Source: Sorangium sp025924095 (GTDB taxonomy: Bacteria; Myxococcota_A; Polyangia; Polyangiales; Polyangiaceae). From it: 64,000 nt of DNA. Location: contig NZ_CP150356.1 of NCBI RefSeq assembly GCF_051521505.1, positions 1,364,001 through 1,428,000 on the forward strand, written 5' to 3'. Both the position numbers and the translations under genes were made by a program. The notes beneath the pieces are model-generated. The model did not search any database. It saw only the letters and a list, made by a program, of their open reading frames with translations, and was not told the DNA's origin. Every line of letters begins with the position of its first letter. Position 1 is the first letter of the stretch. Below, piece after piece: positions 8,967 through 17,486 of this stretch.

Positions 8967-9512
8967 ATGCCGCTCCACGCGGACGCCATCGTCGTCCTCG
9001 GCTGCAGGATGCTCCCGTCCGGGCGCCCGGCGGCCCCCGGCGCACGCCGCGCGGCGCGCGCGGCGCAGGCCTACCGCGACGGGGTCGCGCCGTGGGTGAT
9101 CGCCAGCGGCGGGCGCCGCTGGGGCGCGCAGATCGAGGCGCGCGTGCTCTCCGCCGAGCTGCGGCGCGCCGGCGTCCCGGCGCACGCGATCCTGCAGGAC
9201 CTCTGGTCGCTGACGACGCACGAGAACGCGATCTTCAGCGCGGCCCTCCTGCGCCGCATGGGCGCGCGGCGGGCGGCGATCGTCACCTGCCCCTGGCACA
9301 TGACGAGGGCTCTCCAGAACTTCCGCGAGGTCGGGATCGACGCCTGCGCGCTGCCGGCGCCGCACGTGAGCGCGTCGGTGGTTGCGCGCGCGTGGCAGCG
9401 CGGTCACGAGGTGGTCTCGATGTGGCTCGACGCGCGCGCGATGCGCCGCCGGCGGATCCTCTGCGAGAGCGCCGCCTGGCTGCTCGACCGCGCGCGCCGG
9501 GGTGAAACGTGA
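8967..9512 (+). CDS. YdcF/SanA/ElyC family protein (DUF218), cytosolic form
   Basis: About 181 residues make up a compact DUF218 domain. AIVVLGCRM opens the Rossmann-like fold, VIASGG and LQDLWSLTTHENAIFSAALL supply the conserved Ser/Gly and Thr-x-Glu-Asn positions, and VTCPWHMTRALQNF gives the His-containing motif. E. coli relatives (SanA, ElyC, YdcF) affect envelope barrier function or bind S-adenosylmethionine, but the enzymatic role is unresolved. No membrane helix is present, unlike the second DUF218 protein at 13108. Three in-frame starts (8928, 8955, 8967) lack a strong ribosome site; 8967 places the domain at the N-terminus. The stop overlaps the next start as GTGA. Confidence 0.75.
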   Translation: MPLHADAIVVLGCRMLPSGRPAAPGARRAARAAQAYRDGVAPWVIASGGRRWGAQIEARVLSAELRRAGVPAHAILQDLWSLTTHENAIFSAALLRRMGARRAAIVTCPWHMTRALQNFREVGIDACALPAPHVSASVVARAWQRGHEVVSMWLDARAMRRRRILCESAAWLLDRARRGET

Positions 9513-11848
9513 TCATGCCGAGCAGGCGCTCCTCCTTTCTCCTCGCGCTGCCCCTGTCCCTCGCGGCCTGCACCGGGCAACCGGCGCCCGGCCCCGCGCC
9601 GGACGCGGGGAGCTCCGCGGCGGCTCCGGCCACGAGCGCCGGGGCGCAGGCGCGGTTCGACGCCCTCCTCGCCGCCGAGCAGCGCCGCGCCGCCCTGGAG
9701 GTGAGCCCCACAGCCCAGCAGAGCCGCGACGTCGACGTGCGGCGCGCCGCCGCGCGGGCGCTCGCGCGCATCGGCGGCGACGCGGCGCGGCCCGGGCTCG
9801 GGCGCGCGCTCGCCGACGAGGACGACGAGGTTGTCGCGTGGGCCGCCTACGGGCTCGGGTTCTCGTGCAAGGGCCACGAGGGCGAGACGGTCTCGGCGCT
9901 CGTCGCGCGCGCTCTCGCCCGCGACGCCCGCCCGGGCACGACGGCCGCGCCGAGCGCCGCCGCTGCCGCGAGCGGCGGCGCCTCCGCGGGAGCGCCGCCG
10001 CTCGACGCGGGCGGCGCGCTCGCCCGCGCCATCGGGCGGTGCGGCGCCGAGGCGTCGGAGCCGACGCTTGTCGCGTGGCTCGAGGGGCCGCGCGAGCGCG
10101 CGATCCACGCGGCGTACGCGCTCGGCGACCTCGCCGCGATCAAGCTCAAGCTGCGCGAGGAGACGCTCGTCGCGCTGCTCAACCTCGCCTCGGGCAGCGC
10201 GGCCAGCCCGCCGGTCCCGGAGGCGCTCTACCCGATCGGGCGGCTCGAGCACGTCCCGCTCACGGTCATCCCCCGCATCCGCGACGTCGCGACCGCGCGG
10301 CTCGCGGAGGCGGGCGACGCGCGGCTCTTCGCGGTGCGCGCGCTCGGCCGGGCAGGGGAGGCGGCCGCCTCCGAGCTCGCGCGCGTGCTCGGCACGAAGG
10401 GCGTGTTCACCGCGAGCGAGCGCGCCGAGGCCGCGCGCGCGCTCAAGCGGCTCGGCGCGCCCGGCCAGCGCGCGCTCGCCGACGCGCTCGCCGCGCTCGT
10501 CCCGAGCGCGGACCCGATCGCGCTCACGGGCCTCGTGAGCGAGGACTTCGGCGTCCTGCTCACCGCCCTCGACGCGCTCGGATCTGCAGGCGCCGCGCGC
10601 AAGCCGCTCCGCGAGCTCGCCGCCCTGCCGCCGCCGCCGAGCGCGCCCGCGGCGATCCTCCGTCGCGTCGCGTGGCTCCGCTGCGGCGCGGCCAGGCTCC
10701 TCGCGGGCGCGAACCACCGCGAACCGTTGCTCCTCGGCTGCGACGTCACGGCGCCGGCGGATCCGGCGAGCAAGCCGGACGCCGCCGCGCCGGTGCGCGG
10801 CTCGATCGGCGCCCGGGCGGTCGTCGAGGTGATCGGCCGCGGGGCGATCACGGGCGCGCGGCTCGCCGCGCTCCGCGCCTACGCCGAGTCGGGCGAGCTG
10901 CGCGCGCGGGAGGCCGCGATCGAGCTCATCGCCTCGCACGAGGAGATCGCCGGTGCGCCCGACCTGCTCGCGAAGGCGCTCGCCGCGGAGGAGCCGGGCC
11001 TCGTCGCCGCGGCGGCGGCGGTCATCGCGCGGCAGCCCCAGCGCGCGTCGGAGGCGCCGGGGCAGGGGAAGCGGAAGCGCAAGCGGCGCCGCGACGACAA
11101 GGACGCGCCCGCCGCGGTCACGTCGCCGGCGATCGAGGGCGCGCTGCTCTCGCTGCTCGATCGCCCTGGCGTGCGCGACGATCCGGAGCTCATCGGCGCG
11201 GTCATCGACGCCGTGGGGGCGCTCGCGCTCAAGCCGGCCGAGGCTCGCCTGGAGGATCTCTGCCGATCGAGCTACCCCACGACGCGGGCGCGCGCGGGGA
11301 CGGCGCTCGGCGTGCTCCGGGGCCGCAAGATCGCGTGCGACTCCGGGCTGCCGGGCGACGCGGGGCGGCCGGCCATCGCGCCGCCGGCCGGCGAGCTGCC
11401 GGCCGAGGCCTCCGCGCTCGTGCGCGCTCCGGCGGTGCTGACCTTCGACACGGACGCCGGCGAGCTCACGATGACGCTCGACCCCGCGCTCGCGCCGGTC
11501 GCGGTGACCCGCTTCATCGATCTCGCGCGCTCCGGCTACTACGACGGCAAGATCGTCCATCGCGTGGTGCCCGGCTTCGTCACCCAGTTCGGCGCTCCGT
11601 TCGGCGACGGCGCCGGCGGTCCGCCCGGCAGGCCGGCGCTCCGCTGCGAGACGTCGCCCGTCCCGTTCGAGCCGCTGCGCGTCGGCGTGGCCCTCGCCGG
11701 CCGCGACACCGGATCGAGCCAGCTCTTCGTCATGCACGCTCGCGCGCCGCACCTCGACGGCCAGTACGCGGCGGTCGGCGTCGCCGCCGGGCCGTGGGCT
11801 GCGCTCGTGGATGGGGACGTCGTCCGGAGCGTGAAGGTGCGGGACTGA
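9509..11848 (+). CDS. HEAT-repeat lipoprotein with C-terminal cyclophilin PPIase domain
   Basis: The 779-residue product begins with a signal peptide ending LSLAAC, a lipobox that would make Cys the lipidated residue. Residues about 60-620 are repeated helical HEAT/armadillo-like units (VRRAAARALARIGGDAA and similar) with Ala/Pro-rich breaks. Residues about 640-779 form a cyclophilin-type peptidyl-prolyl isomerase: LTFDTDAGELTMTLDP, AVTRFIDLARSGYYDG, VVPGFVTQFGAP and SQLFVMHARAPHLDG. Some cyclophilin active-site residues are changed (VVPGFVTQ in place of VIPGFMIQ), so activity is plausible but unproven. GTG 9509 overlaps the upstream stop and has GGGGTGAAAC ahead of it; ATG 9515 is an alternative. 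A periplasmic folding helper with a large binding surface is inferred. Confidence 0.82.
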   Translation: MIMPSRRSSFLLALPLSLAACTGQPAPGPAPDAGSSAAAPATSAGAQARFDALLAAEQRRAALEVSPTAQQSRDVDVRRAAARALARIGGDAARPGLGRALADEDDEVVAWAAYGLGFSCKGHEGETVSALVARALARDARPGTTAAPSAAAAASGGASAGAPPLDAGGALARAIGRCGAEASEPTLVAWLEGPRERAIHAAYALGDLAAIKLKLREETLVALLNLASGSAASPPVPEALYPIGRLEHVPLTVIPRIRDVATARLAEAGDARLFAVRALGRAGEAAASELARVLGTKGVFTASERAEAARALKRLGAPGQRALADALAALVPSADPIALTGLVSEDFGVLLTALDALGSAGAARKPLRELAALPPPPSAPAAILRRVAWLRCGAARLLAGANHREPLLLGCDVTAPADPASKPDAAAPVRGSIGARAVVEVIGRGAITGARLAALRAYAESGELRAREAAIELIASHEEIAGAPDLLAKALAAEEPGLVAAAAAVIARQPQRASEAPGQGKRKRKRRRDDKDAPAAVTSPAIEGALLSLLDRPGVRDDPELIGAVIDAVGALALKPAEARLEDLCRSSYPTTRARAGTALGVLRGRKIACDSGLPGDAGRPAIAPPAGELPAEASALVRAPAVLTFDTDAGELTMTLDPALAPVAVTRFIDLARSGYYDGKIVHRVVPGFVTQFGAPFGDGAGGPPGRPALRCETSPVPFEPLRVGVALAGRDTGSSQLFVMHARAPHLDGQYAAVGVAAGPWAALVDGDVVRSVKVRD

Positions 11849-11904
11849 TCGCGGCGCGCGGGAGACGCGAGCCGCTGGGTCGCGGCGGCGCTCATCCATG
11901 TCGA

Positions 11905-11934
11905 TTGACAACCGCCCCCGACCGGCGCTTTACA
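11905..11934 (+). promoter_or_regulatory. Weak sigma-70-like promoter candidate before the GT2 gene
   Basis: A perfect TTGACA (11905-11910) is followed 18 bases later by TTTACA (11929-11934); TACAGT at 11931 is an alternative -10 with a longer spacer. The local drop in GC supports a promoter. The GTG start at 11942 would leave an almost leaderless message. No ribosome-binding site precedes that GTG, which is consistent. Confidence 0.35.
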
Positions 11935-11941
11935 GTTTAGC

Positions 11942-13066
11942 GTGGTCATTGCCTCCTTTCTGGCCGTCGCGGTGCTCGTGTACACGTACTTCGGGTACCC
12001 GATCGTGATCGGCATCCTGGCGCGCCTCTGGCCTGCGCAGCGGAGGGAGGATCCGGGCTACGTCCCCACCGTGACGGCGTGTATCCCCGTCTACAATGCG
12101 GCGTCGTATCTCCAGGCGAAGGTCGAGAGCCTCTTCGCGCTCGACTATCCGAGGGACAAGCTGGAGGTCCTGCTCTACTCCGACGGCTCGACCGACGACA
12201 CGGTGCTCGTGGCCCGGCAGCTGGCGGAGCGCGACCCCCGGGTGAAGGTGATCGTCAACGAGGCGCGGCGCGGCAAGCCGATCGGCGTGAACACGATGCT
12301 CGGGGTCGCGACGGGCGAGGTGCTGCTGATGACGGACATCCGCCAGCCGCTCGTGCCCGGGGCGCTGCGCGCGCTCATGCGGCTCCTGGCCGATCCCAAC
12401 GCGGGCTGCGTCTCCGGCAACCTGGTCCTGAAGGGCTCGGCGGGCTCGGGGGCGTACTGGCGTTACGAGAACTGGATCCGCCTCCAGGAGGGGAGGTTCA
12501 GGAGCATGGTGGGGGTGACCGGTCCCATCTACGCCATCCGGCGCGCCGACATGAGCCAGCTCCCGGAGGGCGTCATCCTCGACGATATGTGGGTGCCGAT
12601 GCGGCTCCGGCTCGAGGGCCGCTCCATCCTCTTCGCGCAGGACGCGATCGCGTACGACGACGCCTTCGGCGACGAGCGCGAGTTCGGCCGCAAGGTGCGC
12701 ACCCTGGCGGGCAACTACCAGCTCTTCTCGCTGCTCCCGGCGCTGCTCGTCCCGTTCAGGAACCCGTCGTGGTTCGAGATCTTCTCTCACAAGCTGCTTC
12801 GCCTCGTGTGCCCCTGGGCGCTCGTCGCGCTGCTGATCGCGTCGACCGCCGCGTGGATCGGCGCCGAGGCCAGCGGCGATGTCTCGTGGACGCTCTACGC
12901 GACGCGCGCGATGTTCGGGGGCCAGGCGGCGTTCTACCTGCTCGCGGCGCTCGGGGGCGCCGCGGGCAAGCTCGGCTCGCTCGCGCGCACCTTCGTGGTC
13001 CTCAACGCGGCGGCCGTGGTGGGTCTCTGGCGCTTCGTCCGCGGCTCGCAGAAGGTCACGTGGTAA
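11942..13066 (+). CDS. Family 2 glycosyltransferase, cellulose-synthase-like, membrane-bound
   Basis: This 374-residue protein has an N-terminal membrane helix (residues 3-28), a GT-A domain at about 40-260 and further hydrophobic helices at about 285-360. The fold opens with TACIPVYNAASYLQAKVESL, and the nucleotide-binding Asp lies in YSDGSTDDT. The usual DxD is replaced by TDIRQ (about residue 130). The acceptor-site acid is in ILDDMWVPMRL. The Q/RxxRW-type motif is only loosely matched by RKVRTLAGNYQLF. Such enzymes build or extend polysaccharide or glycolipid chains from nucleotide sugars at the inner membrane. No other polysaccharide gene is adjacent. The GTG start puts the first helix at the N-terminus. 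Confidence 0.85.
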   Translation: MVIASFLAVAVLVYTYFGYPIVIGILARLWPAQRREDPGYVPTVTACIPVYNAASYLQAKVESLFALDYPRDKLEVLLYSDGSTDDTVLVARQLAERDPRVKVIVNEARRGKPIGVNTMLGVATGEVLLMTDIRQPLVPGALRALMRLLADPNAGCVSGNLVLKGSAGSGAYWRYENWIRLQEGRFRSMVGVTGPIYAIRRADMSQLPEGVILDDMWVPMRLRLEGRSILFAQDAIAYDDAFGDEREFGRKVRTLAGNYQLFSLLPALLVPFRNPSWFEIFSHKLLRLVCPWALVALLIASTAAWIGAEASGDVSWTLYATRAMFGGQAAFYLLAALGGAAGKLGSLARTFVVLNAAAVVGLWRFVRGSQKVTW

Positions 13067-13070
13067 GCGC

Positions 13071-13088
13071 GGCGCGCGAGCGCGCGCC
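13071..13088. terminator. Hairpin between convergent GT2 and YdcF-like genes
   Basis: GGCGCGC and GCGCGCC flank GAGC, giving a seven-pair stem five bases after the GT2 stop. The neighbouring gene on the other strand ends at 13108. A bidirectional terminator role is inferred; there is no T-run. Confidence 0.35.
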
Positions 13089-13107
13089 GTGATCGCTGTG
13101 GCTGCGG

Positions 13108-13869
13108 CTACGGCTCGAGCAGGCCCACGAGCTCGTGGACGGCGCGGTGCGATCGCCGGAGGGTGAGCGACGATGGGATCAGCTGCCCCGGCCCTTTGTG
13201 CGGCAGGGCCTCGAACCTGATCGGCGCGGGGAGGACGTCGAGGCCCGCGCGCTCGAACATGCGGATCGAGCGCGGCATGTGGAGCGCGCTCGTCACGACG
13301 ACCACGGCTTCGGCCGAGAGGCTGCGGGCGATTTTGGCGGAGTAGATGGCGTTTTCCCGGGTGTCGCGCGACTCGGTCTCCAGGAGGATCTTCTTCCTCG
13401 GCACGCCCAGCTCGACGAGCAGGTCGGCCATGGCGCCGGCGAGCTCGGTGCGCTCGAGCCGGACGTCCTGCCCTGAGACGATGACGTGGCCGAAGCCGTA
13501 GGTGCGGTAGACGCGCGCGGCGCCGAGGCCGCGCTCGATGCCATTCGCCGACTGCCGTTCCATGGCGGGCGTGCCGAACTCGTCGGCGTCGATCCCGGCG
13601 GTGAGGATGACCAGGACCCGCCGCTCGGGCGAGCTGCCGGCGAGCTCCGCGCGGAGGTCCCTCGGCTGCGTGCTCATGCGGCGCACGAGCCCGCTGGAGA
13701 CCCAGGGCATGGAGAGGAGCCACAGCGCGAGCCAGGCGCTCCACGCGAGCGCCCGCCCGACCTTCGCCCGGCGCGCGCGGTAGGTCCACCCGCCGCCGGA
13801 CAGCGCGAGGCCGAGGCCCGCGACGACGAGGAGCACGAACAGGGGATCGACGAGGCGGGCGATGGGCAA
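13108..13869 (-). CDS. YdcF/ElyC family protein (DUF218), membrane-anchored
   Basis: About 253 residues. Two N-terminal hydrophobic helices (about residues 8-28 and 40-60) are followed by a periplasmic DUF218 domain: VLVILTAGID, VIVSGQD, LLETESRDTRENAIYSAKIA and VVTSALHMPRSIRMFERAG. The membrane topology matches E. coli ElyC/YdcF-type proteins implicated in envelope integrity. The apparent start is TTG; the next in-frame GTG would cut into the first helix, so the TTG is kept with reservation. This is the second DUF218 protein within 5 kb, and the two differ mainly in the anchor. Confidence 0.8.
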   Translation of the reverse strand: MPIARLVDPLFVLLVVAGLGLALSGGGWTYRARRAKVGRALAWSAWLALWLLSMPWVSSGLVRRMSTQPRDLRAELAGSSPERRVLVILTAGIDADEFGTPAMERQSANGIERGLGAARVYRTYGFGHVIVSGQDVRLERTELAGAMADLLVELGVPRKKILLETESRDTRENAIYSAKIARSLSAEAVVVVTSALHMPRSIRMFERAGLDVLPAPIRFEALPHKGPGQLIPSSLTLRRSHRAVHELVGLLEP

Positions 13870-14018
13870 GGCGAGGCTCGCCGTGAGGCGCTCGGTGGAG
13901 GTCTATCTATGCTGTCGCCGGGGAGCGACGCGAGCGAAAAGAGGCGCGTTGCGAAGGCGGGACGGAAGCGAGCGGCGATGCGCCCGTTCCGGCGCTGCCT
14001 TTCATGGCGGGTGGGTGC

Positions 14019-15869
14019 TCAGCGTCGCCGCTGCGCTCGCCGCCGCCGGGCTGCGGCGGAGGCGAGGGCGAGCCCAGCGAGGCCTGCGGGGAGCCACCCG
14101 TCGTGGCCGTCGCCGGGGGTCCGGCAGCCGCACCCGCCGGCGTCGCGCGCGCCGTCGGTGCCGCTGCCGGTCGGGCTGTCGCCGCCGCTGCCCCCGCTGC
14201 CGTTGCCGCCGCTGCCGTTGCCCCCGCCGGTGGTGGTGGCGGGCGGGGCTCCCAGATCGATCGGCGCATCGGCGTTCGCGACGAGGATCGGCGGCGCCTC
14301 GCCGGTCTCCTCGTAGATCTCCAGGAGCCGATCTCCCGTGTCGTCGGTGACGTTCTCGGCTCGCAGGAACTCGATGTACTCCCTCGTCATCGACTGGTAG
14401 TAGACGCGCGCCGAGAGCGTCTGGGTACCGAAGGTGCCGGCGGGCACGGTGAGCGTGAAGCGCGCCTCATCGTAGTTGCGGAATCCGCCGTTCCCGTCGC
14501 TGAAGTCGATCTCCGGCGTCGGCTGGGTCTTCTGCGACGGCACGAAGCCCTTCGGCGGGATGCGGGTATCGGAGATGATCATGTCGTGGCGCGCGAGGTG
14601 CTCCTCTTTCTCGCCCACGCCCGCGCCGCTGTTCCAGAGCCCGTGCACGGCCCGGTACTCGTGGGTGGGCGGCTCGTGCTGGATCTCACCGGTGTCCGCG
14701 TCATAGCCGCCGAGCAGCGGCCGCTCGCGCCCGTCCTCGTCGACGAGGACCACGGCGATCCAGGCGCGCCGGCTCTCGGCGTAGCCGGTCGGGAACTTGT
14801 GTCCGGTGAGGTTCTCGACGCGGACGGTGAGGGTGATGTCGTCACCGGCCTCCGCTTCCTGAGGGGCCTCGACGAGCGCGACGGAGGCGGCCGAGGCGAG
14901 GCTCTCGAGGGTGCGGTCGAGGGCGAGCTGGAAGGAGTCGGCGTACTCCGCGGCGCGGGTCTTGTCGGCCGCCATGACGGCCTGGATGCCCCAGTGGTTG
15001 CCGCCGACGAGGACGTGGTCGCGCGGGTCGGCGCGGACGGGGCCGAGATCGGCGACAGGGAACTCGCCGATCTTCCTGCGCATGTGGCAGTCGACGCAGC
15101 TTCGAGGGTCCGAGCCGCCATCACGAAAGTCGCTGGAGGCCCACTCCTCGAAGGTCGTATCGAGCGGAAACTCGATGGTGGTGGGGCTTCCGCTCGCGTC
15201 CCTCAGCATGACCCCCGGATTTGTGACTTGATGACATTGGCCACAAAACTCGGATTCGGCGAGCATGGGTTCTTCTGCTCCCGTGTGAGATTCAGAAACG
15301 ACTTCTGTATATGGACCGTATATCAAGGGGGTAGTTGTGAATCCAGCAGCCTCCGGCGTGGTATCGAACACGAGTTGAGCGTTGCCGAGGAGGTACGATC
15401 TCGTATCGTCGGGGCCGAGGGTCGTCATCGCGCGATGGCACACGCTGCAGCTGACCCCCTGGCCATCGACGATCTTTCCGTCGGACGCGGCGTTGGGGTC
15501 GAATCCAGAGCCATCCGGGGGCGTCGCCCGCCCGTTCACGAAGCCGACCGGGGAGTGACAGCGCAAGCAGAACGTGCCGACCCCCGGAGCGTCCTGGTTG
15601 GCGATGGCGAGGGCGGCCTTGAAGACGGGATCGCGCCACGCGTTCGCCATCATGGTACCTGCCCACGTGTCCGTGGGCATGTAATCCATGGCGCTCTCGT
15701 CCTCGGCGCGATGGCATCCAGCGCAGCGCTCGGCGGTGCCGAGGTTGTTCTGCTCTGGCATCGCGCCCGCCTCCGTCCCCTGGAGGTCATCGATTCCAGC
15801 CGCCGCCTCGCGGCTCAGCAGCCCGAACGCGAGCACCCAACCGACCCCGAGTCTCGACCTTTTCTGCAT
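14019..15869 (-). CDS. Pentaheme c-type cytochrome with MYXO-CTERM-like tail
   Basis: The 616-residue product has an N-terminal signal peptide (ends near REAAAG) and five CxxCH heme sites at about residues 49 (CAGCH), 101 (CLRCH), 141 (CSVCH), 209 (CGQCH) and 258 (CVDCH). A beta-sandwich-like region follows (about 300-540, with VRVENLTGHKFPTGY), then a Gly/Ser/Thr-rich linker. The end carries GGCGCRTPG, one hydrophobic helix and RRRRAQRRR, which matches the MYXO-CTERM surface-sorting signal of myxobacteria. An outer-membrane or cell-surface electron-transfer role is inferred. It lies 87 bp downstream of the PQQ-type sugar dehydrogenase gene on the same strand, which suggests an operon. A roughly 150-bp gap separates it from the upstream-facing YdcF gene. 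Confidence 0.85.
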   Translation of the reverse strand: MQKRSRLGVGWVLAFGLLSREAAAGIDDLQGTEAGAMPEQNNLGTAERCAGCHRAEDESAMDYMPTDTWAGTMMANAWRDPVFKAALAIANQDAPGVGTFCLRCHSPVGFVNGRATPPDGSGFDPNAASDGKIVDGQGVSCSVCHRAMTTLGPDDTRSYLLGNAQLVFDTTPEAAGFTTTPLIYGPYTEVVSESHTGAEEPMLAESEFCGQCHQVTNPGVMLRDASGSPTTIEFPLDTTFEEWASSDFRDGGSDPRSCVDCHMRRKIGEFPVADLGPVRADPRDHVLVGGNHWGIQAVMAADKTRAAEYADSFQLALDRTLESLASAASVALVEAPQEAEAGDDITLTVRVENLTGHKFPTGYAESRRAWIAVVLVDEDGRERPLLGGYDADTGEIQHEPPTHEYRAVHGLWNSGAGVGEKEEHLARHDMIISDTRIPPKGFVPSQKTQPTPEIDFSDGNGGFRNYDEARFTLTVPAGTFGTQTLSARVYYQSMTREYIEFLRAENVTDDTGDRLLEIYEETGEAPPILVANADAPIDLGAPPATTTGGGNGSGGNGSGGSGGDSPTGSGTDGARDAGGCGCRTPGDGHDGWLPAGLAGLALASAAARRRRAQRRR

Positions 15870-15956
15870 GGCTTGAATTCAGCTCTGGCAAGCTGCCCTT
15901 CGGAGAGCGTGAACCGATGACGAACGGCGTTACGGTGATGCGGTCCGCGGAGCGCC

Positions 15957-17435
15957 CTATTCCGGATCGATCCGGAAGATCGTGCCTCCATAGGAGACGA
16001 TGTAGAGCTCGCCCGCGGCGTCCTCGCCGAAGGAGGCGAGGCCTTCGATGGTGCTCACGGAGTCGAGATCCTGGCTGAGCGACGTCCCCAGCTCGGTCGG
16101 CATCGCGGGCGTGGCGACACCGTCCTTCCACGTGAACATCCACATCCTGTCCGATGCAAAATCGCCGTACAGGTACTTCCCACGGAGTGCGGGGATCTTG
16201 CTGCCGCGGTAGACATAACCGCCTGTCACGGAGCCGTCGCCGTTGTCGTGATCGTATCGCTTGACGGGCGGAGTGATCATCGGCGAAGCGCAGCCCGGCG
16301 CCTGGCCGTCCTTCAGGCATGTCGCCCCCTCGGTGACGCTCCATCCGTAGTTCTTGTTACCCTGTCCGCGCGGCTCGATGTTGATCTCCTCGAACAGGCG
16401 CCCACCGACGTCTCCGATGTAGAGATCGCCTCGGCAGCGGTCGAAGCTGAATCGCCACGGATTGCGCAAGCCGTAATCCCAGATGTCTGGATCTCCACCG
16501 GTGACATTCCCGGCCGGCGCCGTCGGATGATTGTCAACGTCGATGCGCAGGATCTTGGCGAGCTTCACCTCGATGTTCTGCCCATTGTTGTTCGGATCCG
16601 GGTTGTCGCTCTGACCGCCGCCGTCGCCGACGCCTATGTAGAGCATGCCGTCAGGGCCGAACGCGAGCATGCCGCCGTTGTGATTGCCCATGACGCCGGA
16701 GGTGATGCGAAAGAAACTGCGTTTGCTCTCGGGGACGGCGACGTCCGGGTTGCTCGGTGAGCGCGAGAATTCCATGAGAGTGAGGCCTGCCGGTAGCTCA
16801 GCGCTCTGACGGCGTGCGTTGAAGTACACGAAGAAGCGCCCGTTTTCTGCGTAATCGGGATGAAACGCAAGGCCGAGTAACCCCTTTTCGTCATCGTAGC
16901 TCGTGTCAACCGGCGTGACGAGCCCCGTGATGTCGAGGAACGATGCCTCCTGAAGCGCTCCGTCCTTCACGAGGCGAATCCTTCCGACCTGCTCGATAAC
17001 GTAGAGTCGGCTCGCGTCGGCAGGCTCGCTGGTCACGTAGAGCGGCCGGTCGAAGCCGCTCACCACCTCGGTGAGCTTGAGCGGCGGCACGGTCCCGCCC
17101 GGCTCGTCGCACTCGATCGTCCCATGCCCACCCGCGCCGGTTCCGGTCGCAGGGCCGGCTCCTGTCCCGGGGCCGGCTCCTGTCCCGGTCCCGGCTCCCG
17201 CCCCGTCCGTTCCACTGGTGGTCGTACCGGCTCCGCTGCCAGTTGTGGCGGTGCCCGTGTTCGCGCCCGTGGTAGCGCCGCCGCCGGTGCCGGTTCCGCC
17301 AGGACCGGCTCCTCCGCTGCCCCCTGATCCTGGTCCGGCGTCGTTGCCCCCGCAGCCATTCAAGGTGAAGCTCAGACCGACGACGGCGGCTGCGATGGGC
17401 ACGAAAGACAAAAGGAAACGCTTCTGGTCCATCAT
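15957..17435 (-). CDS. PQQ-dependent sugar dehydrogenase (GSDH/sorbosone-type) lipoprotein
   Basis: This 492-residue protein has a signal peptide ending FTLNGC (lipid-modified Cys), then a roughly 80-residue Gly/Thr/Ala low-complexity linker, then a six-bladed GSDH beta-propeller (about 120-492). Diagnostic stretches are LLGLAFHPDYAENGRFFVYF, GNHNGGMLAFGPDGMLYIGVGDGG, DIWDYGLRNPWRFSFD and YGDFASDRMW. Family members oxidise aldoses or related compounds with PQQ as cofactor and pass electrons to an acceptor. The pentaheme cytochrome directly downstream is the obvious candidate partner (inference). Two adjacent ATGs (17435, 17432) are possible starts; neither has a strong ribosome site. Confidence 0.85.
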   Translation of the reverse strand: MMDQKRFLLSFVPIAAAVVGLSFTLNGCGGNDAGPGSGGSGGAGPGGTGTGGGATTGANTGTATTGSGAGTTTSGTDGAGAGTGTGAGPGTGAGPATGTGAGGHGTIECDEPGGTVPPLKLTEVVSGFDRPLYVTSEPADASRLYVIEQVGRIRLVKDGALQEASFLDITGLVTPVDTSYDDEKGLLGLAFHPDYAENGRFFVYFNARRQSAELPAGLTLMEFSRSPSNPDVAVPESKRSFFRITSGVMGNHNGGMLAFGPDGMLYIGVGDGGGQSDNPDPNNNGQNIEVKLAKILRIDVDNHPTAPAGNVTGGDPDIWDYGLRNPWRFSFDRCRGDLYIGDVGGRLFEEINIEPRGQGNKNYGWSVTEGATCLKDGQAPGCASPMITPPVKRYDHDNGDGSVTGGYVYRGSKIPALRGKYLYGDFASDRMWMFTWKDGVATPAMPTELGTSLSQDLDSVSTIEGLASFGEDAAGELYIVSYGGTIFRIDPE

Positions 17436-17470
17436 GGCTTAGGAGACTATCCGAAGCGCGCGCCCCTTGG

Positions 17471-17476
17471 TATAAC
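17471..17476 (+). promoter_or_regulatory. Candidate -10 element (TATAAC) ahead of eboA
   Basis: TATAAC sits in the 51-bp divergent gap between the sugar dehydrogenase gene and eboA. No good -35 is seen 17 bases upstream. If used, transcription would begin next to the ATG at 17487, which would favour a later eboA start (17526 GTG or 17541 ATG). Confidence 0.25.
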
Positions 17477-17486
17477 TTTCCACCTC

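Noticed and set aside
8561..8989. A Pro-rich 142-codon minus-strand frame in the MBL-YdcF gap
   Set aside because: It has almost pure Pro/Arg/Ala low-complexity composition, no motif and overlaps the YdcF start.
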